Source of the DNA: Enterococcus hirae ATCC 9790
GTDB taxonomy: Bacteria; Bacillota; Bacilli; Lactobacillales; Enterococcaceae
DNA length: 64,000 bases
Direction: 5' to 3'
Assembly: GCF_000271405.2 (NCBI RefSeq)
Contig: NC_018081.1
Location: 2,035,733-2,099,732 of the forward strand
Shown here: positions 36,874 through 47,502 of the stretch, in pieces
How the letters are laid out: the number at the start of each line of letters is the position of its first letter
Numbering within the stretch: position 1 is the stretch's first letter
Notes under the pieces: model-generated
Database searches by the model: none
The model's input: the letters and a program-made list of their open reading frames with translations, nothing else
Told to the model about the DNA's origin: nothing
Position numbers and translations under genes: made by a program

Positions 36874-38026
36874 TCTCAAAAGAAAAGCGTACGAGTATTC
36901 TGTATGGGTTTGTTGCGTTATTGTTTAGTATCATTCTTTATTTCAATGCGAATGGTCAAACGATGCAAAACACATTATCTGGAAACGAGTCCTATTCGCA
37001 GACAGCTTCTGATGTTTCGATCCAACTTTTATATGATACCGATAAGTATTATATCCATGGTTACGAAAACACTACTACTGTCAAATTGGCTAGTGCGAAT
37101 CGTATCCAGTTGATGGCTGAGGCAAATGAAGACACCCGTACCTTTAGGGTCACCGCAGACTTAGCACATCTAGGTGAAGGAACCCACGAAGTGCCATTGA
37201 AAATCAAAAATCTAAGCAGCGCTGTCACCGCTAAGTTGCAACCGGAAACGATCACGGTTACAATTGAAAAGAAAGTGACCAAAGACTTTGAAGTTAAGGC
37301 TATTCTGCCAACAGAGACGACGCCTTCTGGTTATAATTTAACTGAAACAACCGTCGATCCGACGAAGGTCACGATCACCACTGGAGATAAGACTTTAGCG
37401 GAAATTCATCAAGTGGTTGCAAAAGTCAACCCGTCAATGATAACGGACGATGGTGTGAATAGTAATGTATCTGTACAAGCGTTAAATTCAGCTGGTGAGC
37501 CGTTGAGTATTGTTTCTGATCCAGTGCAAGTCAACGTCACGTCAGATGCAATCAAACCGAAAAAACGGTTAGCCTATATGGTATTCAACAAGGGACAAAA
37601 GGCGAAGGAATTAAGAACTATAATTTCAAGTTTTCCGAATTAGAGGCTGAAGTCACAGGGACGACGGAACAACTTGCTCAAATAGGGGATAGTATCGCTG
37701 TGCCTATCGACATATCAGGAATTACTCATCGAACGACTAGGACGATTCAGATTCCTATTGAACAAGGAATGAGCGTCTCGCCTAAATCGGTTAAAGTTGA
37801 GATAACACCAGTGCTGGAATCGACAACTAGTGATTCTTCAGTCGATAAAAATCAAAGTTCGACTAAAAGGAATGACTCAACAACGTCAACGACAAAGTCG
37901 ACTACATCGAGCACGTCACTTTCTAGTGTCCAGACAGAAAGCAAGCAAACTTCTGAAAGTACAGATTCGAGTGAATCCACTATGCAAAGTACACAAGAGA
38001 GTCAAACGTATTCTTCGGAAAATTAA
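36870..38026 (+). CDS. cdaR: CdaA regulatory protein CdaR (YbbR), frame broken
   Basis: Starts at ATG overlapping the cdaA stop. An N-terminal membrane anchor (residues ~10-28) is followed by YbbR repeats outside the membrane (VSIQLLYDTDKYYIHGYENT; FEVKAILPTETTPSGYNLTE and so on). At about 37588 the frame slips and stops at 37643; adding one A (TTCAACAAGGG to TTCAAACAAGGG) continues QGTKGEGIKNYNFKFSELEA and a further YbbR repeat to 38026. The C-terminal ~70 residues are Ser/Thr-rich and probably extend towards the wall. CdaR tunes CdaA activity. Whether the break is real or a consensus error decides if CdaR is truncated here. Confidence 0.88.
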
Positions 38027-38049
38027 GTTAAAGGAGCAAATTTACAATT

Positions 38050-39408
38050 ATGGGTAAATATTTTGGAACGGATGGTGTCCGTGGCGAAGCCAATAAAGAA
38101 TTGACACCAGAATTAGCGTTTAAGTTAGGTAGATGTGGCGGATATGTATTAAGCCAACATGAAACAGAAGGGAAACGTCCACGGGTTTTAGTTGGGCGTG
38201 ATACCAGAATCTCTGGGCAAATGCTAGAAGAAGCCTTAATTTCTGGTTTGTTATCAGTTGGTATTGAAGTATTTCAACTTGGCGTCATTTCCACACCAGG
38301 AGTTGCTTATTTAACAAGATTGCAAAAAGCCAATGCCGGCGTGATGATTTCTGCTTCACATAATCCTGCACAAGATAATGGAATCAAATTTTTTGGTGCT
38401 GATGGGTTTAAATTAGTGGATGAACAAGAATTAGAAATTGAAGCATTGCTTGATGCCGAAGTGGACGAATTGCCACGTCCTTCAGCAGAGGGATTAGGAA
38501 CAGTAGAAGAATTTCCAGAAGGCTTATTAAAATATTCTCAATTCTTAGTGCAAACGATCAATGGGGATCTATCAGGCCTAACCGTTTGTGTCGATGCGGC
38601 AAATGGGGCGACAGCAACTTCTGTCAACCGTTTATTCGCAGACTTAGAAACAGATTTTTATACGATGGGTACCAGCCCTAATGGCTTAAATATTAACGAT
38701 GGTGTTGGTTCAACACACCCTGAAAAGTTAGCTGAAATGGTTGTTGAAAAAGGCGCCGATGCCGGTTTAGCATTTGATGGTGATGGGGATCGAATTATTG
38801 CAGTGGATGAACTTGGGAACATCGTTGATGGTGATAAAATCATGTTCATTTGTGCGAAATACCTATCAAAGAAAAATCGTTTGAAAAAAGATACGATCGT
38901 TACAACGGTCATGAGTAATTTAGGATTCCATAAAGCGGTGGAAGAAATTGGCTTGAAGGACGTAGTTACTCAGGTTGGTGACCGCTATGTTGTAGAAGAA
39001 ATGCGAAAAAATGATTATAATTTTGGTGGAGAACAATCTGGTCATATGGTCTTCCTTGACTTTAATACTACAGGTGATGGAATGCTATCAGGAATCCAAT
39101 TACTGAATATCATGAAGCAAACTGGGAAGAAATTATCCGAGTTAGCGAGCGAAGTGACGATCTACCCACAAAAATTAGTAAATATCCGAGTAAGCAACAA
39201 AAATGGTGCAATGGAAGTTCCAGCGATCAAAAAAGTGATTGAAGAAACTGAGGCTGAGATGGCTGGTGAAGGAAGAATTTTAGTTCGTCCTTCTGGAACT
39301 GAACCATTATTACGTGTCATGGCTGAAGCGCCAACGGATGAAAAAGTAGCATATTACGTGGATAAGATTGCTGCAGTTGTTCGAGAAGAGATCGGACTTG
39401 AAGAATAA
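38050..39408 (+). CDS. glmM: phosphoglucosamine mutase
   Basis: 452 residues after AAAGGAGC. The catalytic serine lies in [20 protein letters not shown] (Ser ~ residue 101), metal ligands in DGDGDRI, and the phosphate loop in [12 protein letters not shown]. It converts glucosamine-6-phosphate to glucosamine-1-phosphate for UDP-GlcNAc. It is cotranscribed with cdaA and cdaR (23-base gap) and in relatives GlmM binds and inhibits CdaA, linking wall precursors to c-di-AMP. glmS, the previous pathway step, is 2.7 kb downstream on the other strand. Confidence 0.97.
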   Translation: MGKYFGTDGVRGEANKELTPELAFKLGRCGGYVLSQHETEGKRPRVLVGRDTRISGQMLEEALISGLLSVGIEVFQLGVISTPGVAYLTRLQKANAGVMISASHNPAQDNGIKFFGADGFKLVDEQELEIEALLDAEVDELPRPSAEGLGTVEEFPEGLLKYSQFLVQTINGDLSGLTVCVDAANGATATSVNRLFADLETDFYTMGTSPNGLNINDGVGSTHPEKLAEMVVEKGADAGLAFDGDGDRIIAVDELGNIVDGDKIMFICAKYLSKKNRLKKDTIVTTVMSNLGFHKAVEEIGLKDVVTQVGDRYVVEEMRKNDYNFGGEQSGHMVFLDFNTTGDGMLSGIQLLNIMKQTGKKLSELASEVTIYPQKLVNIRVSNKNGAMEVPAIKKVIEETEAEMAGEGRILVRPSGTEPLLRVMAEAPTDEKVAYYVDKIAAVVREEIGLEE

Positions 39409-39441
39409 GAACTAAAATTTTTCTCATTTTAATAGTAATCG

Positions 39442-39493
39442 ACTGTTATTTACAAAAATGTTTTCTTGTTTTTGTGAATAACAGTTTTTTTGT
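39442..39493 (+). terminator. terminator after glmM
   Basis: ACTGTTATTTACAAAAA pairs with TTTTTGTGAATAACAG(T), then seven T. Confidence 0.85.
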
Positions 39494-39701
39494 CTGTAGG
39501 AAAACAAATTTGGGTTGCTGTCAAATGATTGTTCCAAGATAACTACTTTTTTGTATAAAATTAGCGTTGGGTTTAGAATATTCTCCGTTAAAAGTTGTTA
39601 TGATAGAACTTTAATTTCTAATTATACGAAAAAAAAGGGCTTTTTTTATCTCTGAATAGATTAAACTAACTTGCGAAACAACTAATTTAGAGGAGGTAAA
39701 T

Positions 39702-41939
39702 ATGAAAATTTTCAAAAAACTGATTCGATTGATGATGATTGTTTTTCTATTTGTAAAACCGGTCATTGTAGTAGCGGTTGATCCATCTTATGCACCCTCT
39801 TATCAACTAGCAGAAGAGGTGATTATAAAAAATGGTGAATTTAATGATGGGTTGAATCACTGGATCGTTTCCAATCCTGGAAGTAACAATCCTGCACTTG
39901 TGACAGATGAAAGTGGCAATCATTATGTAATGGCATCAAATGGAGAGAATATCCTGCAATATGTTCAGTTAAAACCGAAAACGACCTATCAATTCACTTA
40001 TTATGTGATCGGAGACCCTTCGTTTCCAGCAATTGTGGAATTTGGCACGCTTAATCATGGGGAAGGGTTTATTTCGTTGAAGGATGAGAGACATTATAAT
40101 GATGCTTGGAAACAACATGAATTTAGCTTTACGACTCCGGAAGGTGAAAATACATATATTATCCGTTTTGCGTCTAGTGGAAACGGGACAGCATATTTTG
40201 ATAACGTTCAAGCCACTGCATTAGATTTGGAAGCTCCTACCAATCCTAAAAATCTGAAAGTCAACGACGTTTCAAGTGATAGTGTTAGCTTGTCTTGGGA
40301 AGCTGCAACAGACAACGTAGGCGTAATGGGTTATTTGGTTTATCGAGACAACCAACTGATTCAAACAGTAAACGGTGCAGACCTCGCCTATACCGACAAT
40401 GGATTAACGGAAGATACTACCTATACGTATGAAGTGAGAGCAGTTGATCAAGCGGGGAATGTATCAGTAGCGAGTAATGCAGTGACGGCTAGGACAAAAC
40501 TGGCGAGTAGCAGCCCACCTGCAGTGCCTTTGAATTTAAAAGTCACTAGTGTAACAACTGATAGTGTCAGCTTATCGTGGGAATCAGCGACAGATAGCAT
40601 TGACGTAATCGGTTATATCATTTATCGAGACAATCAGTTAATTTAAGGGGTTATTGGTGCGGAGGAAGTAGCATACACGGATATAGGATTAATGGAAGAT
40701 ACGATGTATACATATCAAGTAAGAGCAGTTGATCAGGCAGGAAACATATCAGAAATGAGTAATACAGTAACGGCTAGGACAAAACCAACAGAAGAAATTC
40801 TTCCTCCTGCAGCTCCTTTGAACTTGCGAATCGATGATGTAACAACTAACAGTGTCAGCTTGTCATGGCAAGAAGCAATCGATAATGTTGATGTAGCTAG
40901 TTATAACGTTTATCGAGATGATCAGTTGGTTCAAACGCTAACTGGTACGGACTTAACCTACATAGATACAGGGTTGATGGAAGATACCACCTATACCTAT
41001 ATAGTCAAAGCTGTTGATCCATCAGGGAATCTATCAGAAGCAAGTAATGCGGTAACGGCTAGGACAAAATCAGCAGAAGATCTGACTCCTCCTACGCCCC
41101 CTTTGAATTTACGAATCGATGATGTAACAACTAACAGTGTCAGCTTGTCGTGGGAAGCAGCAATCGATGATGTGGGTGTCACTGGTTATCACGTCTATCG
41201 AGATGATCAGTTAATCCAAACACTGTCTGGTACGGAATTATCCTACATAGATACAGGCTTGATGGAGGCTACCACTTATACCTATAAAATCAGAGCGGTT
41301 GATCAAGCTGGTAATCTATCAGAAGCGAGTAGTGCAGTGAAAGCAAGAACGAAAATGACAATTGAGGTGAGTCGCCCGTTGCCCCCTACTAAACTGAGAT
41401 CAGCCCGTGTCACAGAACATGAAGTGGCTTTAATGTGGGACGCACCTAATGAATCGAAGGAAATCATGAGCTATCAAGTTTACCGAAACAATGTATTGGT
41501 AGGAGAAGTAGCGGGGGAAACCTCACTATATACTGATAAAGATTTACAGGAAAATACGAAATATTCTTATGTAGTTAAATCGAAAAACAAAGAAGGGGAT
41601 CTCTCGGAAGAAAGTAATAAAATCATTGTGCAGACAAGCAAAAAACATGAGACGGTTCCTCCTTTAGAGGAAGAGATAGAAAAAGAATCAACGGAAAAAC
41701 CACCTGTGGCAAAAGAAACCGAAACAAAAAATAATGGAGCGATTAATAAAGGAAAAGAGGAAGCAAAAGTGAATAAGAATACTGCTAAAAAGGTGAGTAA
41801 ACAGTTACCAGCTACGGGTAATAAAGTTAGTCCATTGCTACAACTACTGGGGCTAACCATAGTGAGTGTAACAATCCTGTTATCTTACAGGAGACAAAAA
41901 AAGAGCCATCAAGCAAAACAGCCCGGAACTAATGCTTAG
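39702..41939 (+). pseudogene. LPxTG-anchored fibronectin-III surface protein with internal stop
   Basis: The frame runs 745 codons from ATG 39702 (AGAGGAGG before it) with one in-frame TAA at 40644-40646, where sister repeats have CAA (DNQLIQ). Order: signal peptide (residues 1-28), a carbohydrate-binding-like beta domain (VIIKNGEFNDGLNHWIVSNP, ...FDNVQATAL), then five fibronectin type III repeats (each with SVSLSWE-A-DN...YRDNQLIQT...YTYEVRAVDQAGN), a Lys/Glu-rich spacer, and LPATG followed by a hydrophobic helix and basic tail for sortase anchoring. With the stop, only repeats up to the middle of the second are made and released unanchored. Likely an adhesin or polymer-binding wall protein. 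Confidence 0.8.
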
Positions 41940-42016
41940 CTCCTTTAGATGGGGGACTCGATGCAAAATAGGTTAAAACAATAAAAAGTCATTTTCGAAC
42001 TGATTGATGACTACAC

Positions 42017-42069
42017 AAAAAAGCCAAAAAGGCAATGAAAACTAAATTTCATTGTTTTTTGGCTTTTTT
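42017..42069. terminator. bidirectional terminator between surface gene and glmS
   Basis: AAAAAGCCAAAAA-CAATGAAA pairs with TTTCATTG-TTTTTTGGCTTTTTT, serving the plus-strand surface gene and the minus-strand glmS. Confidence 0.85.
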
Positions 42070-42104
42070 CATGGTGATACATGCTATATTTTTTAACCTT
42101 TTTC

Positions 42105-43913
42105 CTATTCAACGGTCACTGATTTTGCCAAATTTCTCGGTTTATCAACATCAAGACCTCTTAGCAAGGTCGCATAGTAGGCAATCAATTGTGTAGGAAT
42201 CACTGTGATTAATGAAGTGAGTAAAGGATGAACAACAGGCAATACTAATTGGTCATCTGGTCGATCTAAGCCTTTTGTAGCCATAACCAAAGTTTTTGCT
42301 CCACGACTTTCCACTTCTTTTAGATTTCCTCTCGTGTGTGCACCTGTTATCTCTTCGCTGATCATCCCGATAACCGGTGTGTTCGTTTCAATCAGCGCGA
42401 TCGTACCATGTTTTAATTCCCCAGCTGCGAAACCTTCTGCTTGGATATAACTGATTTCTTTTAACTTCAATGCAGCCTCTAAAGAGACAGCATAATCTGT
42501 TCCACGTCCAATATAAAAAGCGTTTCTTGCATCCATTAGATAGTCAGATGCTAACTCCTGTAAGTAGTCCTTTTGAGAAATTAGTTCTTCCATGCCATTC
42601 GCTACGATACTAAGCTCGTGCGTTAGATCGAATTCTCTAGCTGAAGAAAGATTTTTTTCATGACCAATTCCTTTAGCAAGTGCAGCTAAAACAGCGATTT
42701 GAGCAGTATAAGCTTTTGTTGAAGCCACGGCGATTTCAGGTCCAGCATGTAGTAAAAGAGTGTAAGAAGCTTCCCTTGATAAAGTAGAGCCGGGTACATT
42801 AGTGATCGTCAATGATGGGTAATTCAATTCATTCATTTTCACGAGTACTTGTCGACTGTCTGCTGTTTCTCCACTTTGGCTTAAGAAAATAAAAAATGGT
42901 TTCTCTGAAAGTAAAGGCAAATTATAACCAAATTCACTTGCAAGGTGGACTTCCACAGGAATACGGGTTAATTGTTCTAAAATAGGTTTTCCAACTAAGC
43001 CAGCATGGTAACTCGTTCCACAAGCAACAATGTAGATACGGTCACTGTTTTTAGCTGTTTCTAAAAGTTGTTTGTCCATCAGTACTTCATTCTCATGGTT
43101 CACGTAAGTTTGGGCAATCTTTCGCATAACGATCGGTTGTTCATCGATTTCTTTCAACATGTAGTAAGGATAAGTGCCCTTTTCAATATCAGCTGCATCA
43201 ATTTGTGCTTCAAAAGAAGTTCGTTCAACTGGTTGACCTGAGATCGTTTCGATTGAAATCTCATTTTTAGTGACGATCACTAATTCGCCATCTTCAATTT
43301 CAACAAATTCTTTCGTATAAGCCAGCATAGCCATTGCATCGCTGGCGATAACATTGAATCCGTCTCCCAGACCAATCAAGAGAGGGCTTTTGTTTTTAGC
43401 AACAAAAATTTGATCTGGCAGAGTACGATCAATTAATGCGAAAGCATAAGAACCTTTGATTAATTGAAGTGTTTTGACAAAGGCAGATTTTGTATCCAGT
43501 CCTTCATTTGCAAAAAATTCAATAAGATGAGCAATGATCTCAGTATCCGTTTCCCCTGAAAATTGATCCGTTTCTAAATAATCATTTTTTAATTCAGCAA
43601 AGTTTTCAATTACACCGTTATGGACAAGAACAAAACGTCCGCTTTGAGAAGTGTGAGGGTGCGCATTTTTTTGAGAAGGTTCGCCATGAGTTGCCCAACG
43701 AGTGTGACCGATTCCGATTGTTCCTGCTGTTTCGTTTGTTAGCTTATCCTTTAGGTTCTGAATTCTACCTTGTGCTTTGACCAAAAAATCATTTTCGTCA
43801 TTCGCAACAAAGATTCCAGCCGAATCGTATCCCCGATATTCTAATTTTTCTAAACCATTGATCAATCCTGGTGTTACGTTTTCAAATCCAATCATTCCGA
43901 CAATTCCACACAT
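42105..43913 (-). CDS. glmS: glutamine:fructose-6-phosphate aminotransferase
   Basis: 602 residues starting MCGIVGMIG; the catalytic Cys is residue 2 after Met removal. The frame stays open for another 115 codons upstream, but that is the ribozyme leader and is not translated; AGGATG before this ATG fits. The glutaminase domain ([18 protein letters not shown]) is followed by two sugar isomerase domains ([27 protein letters not shown]) and ends [12 protein letters not shown]. It makes glucosamine-6-phosphate, the first step to UDP-GlcNAc. Confidence 0.98.
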   Translation of the reverse strand: MCGIVGMIGFENVTPGLINGLEKLEYRGYDSAGIFVANDENDFLVKAQGRIQNLKDKLTNETAGTIGIGHTRWATHGEPSQKNAHPHTSQSGRFVLVHNGVIENFAELKNDYLETDQFSGETDTEIIAHLIEFFANEGLDTKSAFVKTLQLIKGSYAFALIDRTLPDQIFVAKNKSPLLIGLGDGFNVIASDAMAMLAYTKEFVEIEDGELVIVTKNEISIETISGQPVERTSFEAQIDAADIEKGTYPYYMLKEIDEQPIVMRKIAQTYVNHENEVLMDKQLLETAKNSDRIYIVACGTSYHAGLVGKPILEQLTRIPVEVHLASEFGYNLPLLSEKPFFIFLSQSGETADSRQVLVKMNELNYPSLTITNVPGSTLSREASYTLLLHAGPEIAVASTKAYTAQIAVLAALAKGIGHEKNLSSAREFDLTHELSIVANGMEELISQKDYLQELASDYLMDARNAFYIGRGTDYAVSLEAALKLKEISYIQAEGFAAGELKHGTIALIETNTPVIGMISEEITGAHTRGNLKEVESRGAKTLVMATKGLDRPDDQLVLPVVHPLLTSLITVIPTQLIAYYATLLRGLDVDKPRNLAKSVTVE

Positions 43914-43944
43914 AAAAAACATCCTACTTTCTATAATATAATCA

Positions 43945-44095
43945 TTATGAAAGTTTCCAGCTGCTGGAATCGATTTTTGTTCTATCTTCACAGATAGGTT
44001 TTGATCGATCCTATAGAGTGCAGTCCCTAGGGTCATCCGCCGAATATTTCGATAAACCCTTTCCTCGTCATCTGTAACTACAGACCAGGCGCTAT
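43945..44095 (-). ncRNA. glmS ribozyme (glucosamine-6-phosphate riboswitch)
   Basis: The minus strand upstream of glmS contains, in order, AGCGCCTGG, TGACGAGGAAAGGG, TTTATCGA, TTCGGCGG and a complementary CCCTAGGG segment, the conserved core of the glmS ribozyme. Further stems follow (CTATAGGATCGAT with ATCGATT...; CCTATC-TGTGAA-GATAG). Cleavage is expected directly before AGCGCC, between 44094 and 44093. It self-cleaves when glucosamine-6-phosphate binds, exposing the mRNA to decay. The 3' limit is approximate. Confidence 0.93.
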
Positions 44096-44156
44096 TCCTT
44101 AAAATGAGAATGGTATATCTAAACTCCTTTTTAGTATTTTTCTGGAAACTTCTTAA

Positions 44157-44186
44157 ATGATAACGTTGTTGTGTGATGTTTGTCAA
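44157..44186 (-). promoter_or_regulatory. promoter of glmS
   Basis: On the minus strand: perfect TTGACA, an 18-bp spacer, TATCAT. Transcription would start about 55 bases before the ribozyme cleavage site. Confidence 0.75.
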
Positions 44187-44312
44187 TAAAAAAGAGAAAA
44201 AATAAAATTGGTCTATATGGTTGTGGCGGGAGGATCGAAATGAAGTTTTGACTATCATCTTTTTGCAGACTTCGGTACAATATGAGAGTAAGTAAAAGAA
44301 GGAGGATGAAAA

Positions 44313-44603
44313 ATGGCATCAAATATCGCGGTCTTGACATTAGGCATGCTAAAAAAACAGTTGGCCGAACTTGAAAAAGTAAATACAGTGGATGATGAAA
44401 CCAAAATCTTTTTAGATACTGGTTGGGATAGTATCCAAGAAATTGCGCCTGATGCGTTGACTATTGGAGAAGCGCAACAATTCGTAGTAGAAGATGAGTG
44501 GACAAAAGAGAAGTTCAATGGATTTACATTAGTCGAAAAAGCAGAAAAAATGAATGCAACTGGAGAAAAAGAAACAGTGATCGTTATCAAAAATTTATAT
44601 TAA
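44313..44603 (+). CDS. small conserved-looking hypothetical protein
   Basis: 96 residues from ATG after AGAAGGAGG, an excellent ribosome site. Soluble and acidic, no Cys, no membrane span; the sequence alternates charged helices and strands ([51 protein letters not shown]). Family not recognised. It is divergent from glmS and 12 bases before sppA, so probably the first gene of the sppA-RDD transcript. Confidence 0.7.
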   Translation: MASNIAVLTLGMLKKQLAELEKVNTVDDETKIFLDTGWDSIQEIAPDALTIGEAQQFVVEDEWTKEKFNGFTLVEKAEKMNATGEKETVIVIKNLY

Positions 44604-44615
44604 GCGAGGGAGAGT

Positions 44616-45644
44616 ATGAATAAAAAGCGTTGGATAGCAGTGTTGATTGCGGCAGGCTTATTGGTTGTTTCGTTGGTATCATCTAGCCTGACGTCAAATT
44701 CAAAAGAAGAAAAGCAAATGAGTGGTTTGAATAGCTTATTATATGGCACTAATGAATTATCGCCCACGGTTCTGGAAGAAGGAGATAGTTCAGAAAAAAT
44801 CGTAAAATTGACTGTTGATGGGACGATCACTAGTGATGGAACATCAGGTTTGTTTGCAACAGAAGGATACAATCACGCTAAGTTTATGGAGCAATTAAAT
44901 GCTATAAAAGAAGATAAAACGATCAAAGGGATGATGTTAGAAGTCAATTCTCCTGGTGGTGGTGTTTATGAAAGTGCAGAAATAGCTAAGACAATCAGTG
45001 ATATCCGAAATGAACGAAATATTCCAATGTATGTCAGTATGAAAAATACAGCTGCTAGTGGCGGATATTATATCTCAGCCCAAGCAGATAAAATCTATGC
45101 AACAGAGGAAACAGTCACTGGGTCCATTGGTGTCATCATGTCAGGTCTTAATTATTCTGGACTTTTAGAAAAATTAGGGATCGAGGATACGACGGTAAAA
45201 AGTGGTGCATTGAAAGATATGGGTTCAAGTACTAGACCACAAACGCCAGAAGATCAAAAAGTCTTACAAACTTATATCGATAATGCCTACAATCGATTTG
45301 TCAAAGTAGTCAGTACTGGACGAAATCAATCAGAAGAAGAAGTCCGAAAAATTGCGGATGGTCGTATTTATGATGGAGAACAGGCGAAAGCAGTCGGATT
45401 AGTGGATGAAATTGGGTATCCACAAGACGCGTTAAAAGCGATGAGAAGTGAGCAACATTTAGAAAACGCTCAGTTAGTAGAATATGAAACGAATACTACT
45501 GGTTTTGCAAACACATGGTTCGGTTCGAAACTTGCTCAGCTTCAAGGCTTAAAAGCTTCTGAAACAAGTCAAATCTTGTCTTTCTTAGAAAATCAAGGAA
45601 CTGTTCAATCACCAAAGGCAATGTATTATTACGGAGGTGAGTAA
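44616..45644 (+). CDS. sppA: signal peptide peptidase SppA
   Basis: 342 residues. An N-terminal signal anchor (residues 5-25) is followed by a ClpP-like S49 protease domain: SPGGGVYESAEI, then the serine nucleophile in NTAASGGYYISAQ (Ser ~ 149) and the general-base lysine in SGALKDMGS (about 201). It degrades remnant signal peptides or lipopeptides at the outer face of the membrane, and in Bacillus helps resist membrane-active antibiotics. It lies between the small acidic protein and the RDD membrane protein, with gaps of 12 and 2 bases. Confidence 0.95.
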   Translation: MNKKRWIAVLIAAGLLVVSLVSSSLTSNSKEEKQMSGLNSLLYGTNELSPTVLEEGDSSEKIVKLTVDGTITSDGTSGLFATEGYNHAKFMEQLNAIKEDKTIKGMMLEVNSPGGGVYESAEIAKTISDIRNERNIPMYVSMKNTAASGGYYISAQADKIYATEETVTGSIGVIMSGLNYSGLLEKLGIEDTTVKSGALKDMGSSTRPQTPEDQKVLQTYIDNAYNRFVKVVSTGRNQSEEEVRKIADGRIYDGEQAKAVGLVDEIGYPQDALKAMRSEQHLENAQLVEYETNTTGFANTWFGSKLAQLQGLKASETSQILSFLENQGTVQSPKAMYYYGGE

Positions 45645-45646
45645 GC

Positions 45647-46300
45647 ATGACGAAGCAACCAGAAGATTTAACTTCACATAACAAGGCAGATCGTCCTGCT
45701 GTGGGTCCAGATCCAGGCTTTTCTCAAAAAGTACTTCAATCTTTTAAAGAAAAACCACTATCTGAAAGTGAAATCAAAGTAAAGCAACAACAATGGCAAC
45801 AGTATACCGAAGATAAAGAGGAAAAAATCAATGTAAATGACTTTCCTAAATATTTTTATGCAGGATTTTGGATAAGATTTTTCGCTTTTATTGTGGATCT
45901 GATTTGTATTGGCTCAATCACACGGTTGACCATTGGATCAGCGGCTAATTTAGACTGGTTAAAAGTATCCGATTCTTATTTAAGTATTTATGGTTTTGCT
46001 GCTTTGCTGATTTACCTTGGTTATTTTATTTTATTCACGAAATTAAATCATGGTCAAACGATTGGAAAAATGATTTTTGGGATTCGTGTGATTTGCTTTA
46101 ATGAATCAGATTTGAGTTGGACAACAGTGCTGGTGAGAGAAGGCGCTTGTCGGTTCATTTTGAAATTCCCATTACTTTTTGTTGGCTATTTACCGACAAT
46201 CTTTAATCAAAGAAAACAGCATATTGGTGATTATTTTTCAAATACGAGTGTAGTCACGCTAAATCTAGTCAAAGCCTTTAATCAAGAAATTAATGCTTGA
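45647..46300 (+). CDS. RDD-family membrane protein
   Basis: 217 residues after GGAGGTGAG, two bases behind sppA. The first ~70 residues are cytoplasmic and charged. Then FWIRFFAFIVDLICIG carries the R...D of the RDD family, followed by further spans with NHGQTIGKMIFGIRVICFNE and a final amphipathic part with FNQRKQHIGDYFSNTSVV. RDD proteins next to SppA (as YteJ in Bacillus) restrain SppA activity, a likely role here. End of the operon at the terminator 46317-46352. Confidence 0.88.
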   Translation: MTKQPEDLTSHNKADRPAVGPDPGFSQKVLQSFKEKPLSESEIKVKQQQWQQYTEDKEEKINVNDFPKYFYAGFWIRFFAFIVDLICIGSITRLTIGSAANLDWLKVSDSYLSIYGFAALLIYLGYFILFTKLNHGQTIGKMIFGIRVICFNESDLSWTTVLVREGACRFILKFPLLFVGYLPTIFNQRKQHIGDYFSNTSVVTLNLVKAFNQEINA

Positions 46301-46316
46301 TTCATTTTATTTTTTC

Positions 46317-46352
46317 AACATGGCAATCTAAAAAAGATTGTCATGTTTTTTT
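46317..46352 (+). terminator. terminator after the RDD gene
   Basis: ACATGGCAATCT pairs with AGATTGTCATGT around an A-rich loop, then seven T. Confidence 0.85.
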
Positions 46353-46414
46353 ATGTTTGATACTATAGTTTTATTCATGATTTTACTGGCAAAGAGTCGA
46401 AGGGAGAACGAACA

Positions 46415-47356
46415 TTGGAGCCGATTGATTTTCCTGATAAATACGAAAATCTTATGCGTCTAGCGCAACAAGCATTAGCTGATCATCAATATTTACAAGC
46501 AAAGACATTTTTACAACGAGCATTGGAGCTTAAAGGAACATTTGAGGCGAATCGTCTACTTGTCCTTTGCTTAGTTGAGCTAGATGAAAAAAAAGAAGCG
46601 CTGAATCAGGCGTTTCCTTATGAAAATGACTACCTGACAGATGAAAAAGTGGCAGCTTTTTATTTTGATCTGCTGATCCAAACAAAAGATTATCTTTATG
46701 CTCGCAAGTTAATTGCCAGCTATGATTTTTCTGATTTATTTGAGCAACTCATGGTAGAGAAGATCCAACAAGCAGAAAATTTCACGAGTCAAAATGACCG
46801 TCAAAAAATACGTAAGATTCATCTTAGTGTTGAAAAAATGCCGACAATGCCACCTGCAGAACAACTTTTGGTTGTTTCTGAGATTGAAGAGTTGCCTTAT
46901 CATGAATTGGTACAAACAATCAAAAAAATGATTATCTTACCAGAGATCCACTTATTAGTGCGAGCAAAAATGTTAGAGTCACTCGTGCAAGTGAAGAAAC
47001 ACCAGCCAGTTGTTTATTTAACGATGGATCAGACGTTTATAGAAGTCATACCTGCAACATTACCAAAACCAGAAAAGCAGAAGGCTTATGAACAATTAAT
47101 GCGATTAGCAGAAGCTTATGAAGATCAAGATGCCTATCTTAGTACAGTGCTAAAAGAAGAATTTATGATGCAATCCGCTCTTCTTTATCCTGTTTATGAT
47201 ACATATGTCGGTGATCCCCAAAAATGGTTTGCTGATACACTTAGCATGTATGATCCAAACTATAATAATAGACAAACAGAAGCAGAGGAAGCAGATTTCC
47301 TAGAAAAAAGGGGAAATATTTTAAGGGAAATGCTACTCTTTCAAAGTGACCGTTGA
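46415..47356 (+). CDS. helical-repeat (TPR-like) hypothetical protein
   Basis: 313 residues from a TTG start after AAGGGAGAACG. Residues ~10-80 read like TPR units (YENLMRLAQQALADHQYLQA, KTFLQRALELKG, EANRLLVLCLVELDEKKEAL). The remainder is helical with repeated LL/Y patterns. Soluble; no catalytic motif seen. Homologues seem to occur before tig in enterococci and streptococci, where the function is not settled. It has its own transcript between two terminator or promoter signals. Confidence 0.65.
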   Translation: MEPIDFPDKYENLMRLAQQALADHQYLQAKTFLQRALELKGTFEANRLLVLCLVELDEKKEALNQAFPYENDYLTDEKVAAFYFDLLIQTKDYLYARKLIASYDFSDLFEQLMVEKIQQAENFTSQNDRQKIRKIHLSVEKMPTMPPAEQLLVVSEIEELPYHELVQTIKKMIILPEIHLLVRAKMLESLVQVKKHQPVVYLTMDQTFIEVIPATLPKPEKQKAYEQLMRLAEAYEDQDAYLSTVLKEEFMMQSALLYPVYDTYVGDPQKWFADTLSMYDPNYNNRQTEAEEADFLEKRGNILREMLLFQSDR

Positions 47357-47409
47357 CACTTATCAGATAAAAAAGTCATGAAAAACGTGGATTCTAACCA
47401 TTCAATATG

Positions 47410-47438
47410 TTTACAATTTGAAAGGGTTAGTGTACTAT
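47410..47438 (+). promoter_or_regulatory. promoter of tig
   Basis: TTTACA, a 17-bp spacer, TACTAT with an extended GTG just before it. The tig start is 65 bases downstream. Confidence 0.75.
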
Positions 47439-47502
47439 TTAAGGGTATGCATGAAACGTTTTTGATGTATAAAATGAATTTTCTAAACTCGGAGGGAACT
47501 AA

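Noticed and set aside
43914-44258. N-terminal extension of glmS by 115 codons
   Set aside because: Glutaminase must begin MCGIVG; the extension covers the glmS ribozyme and a promoter.
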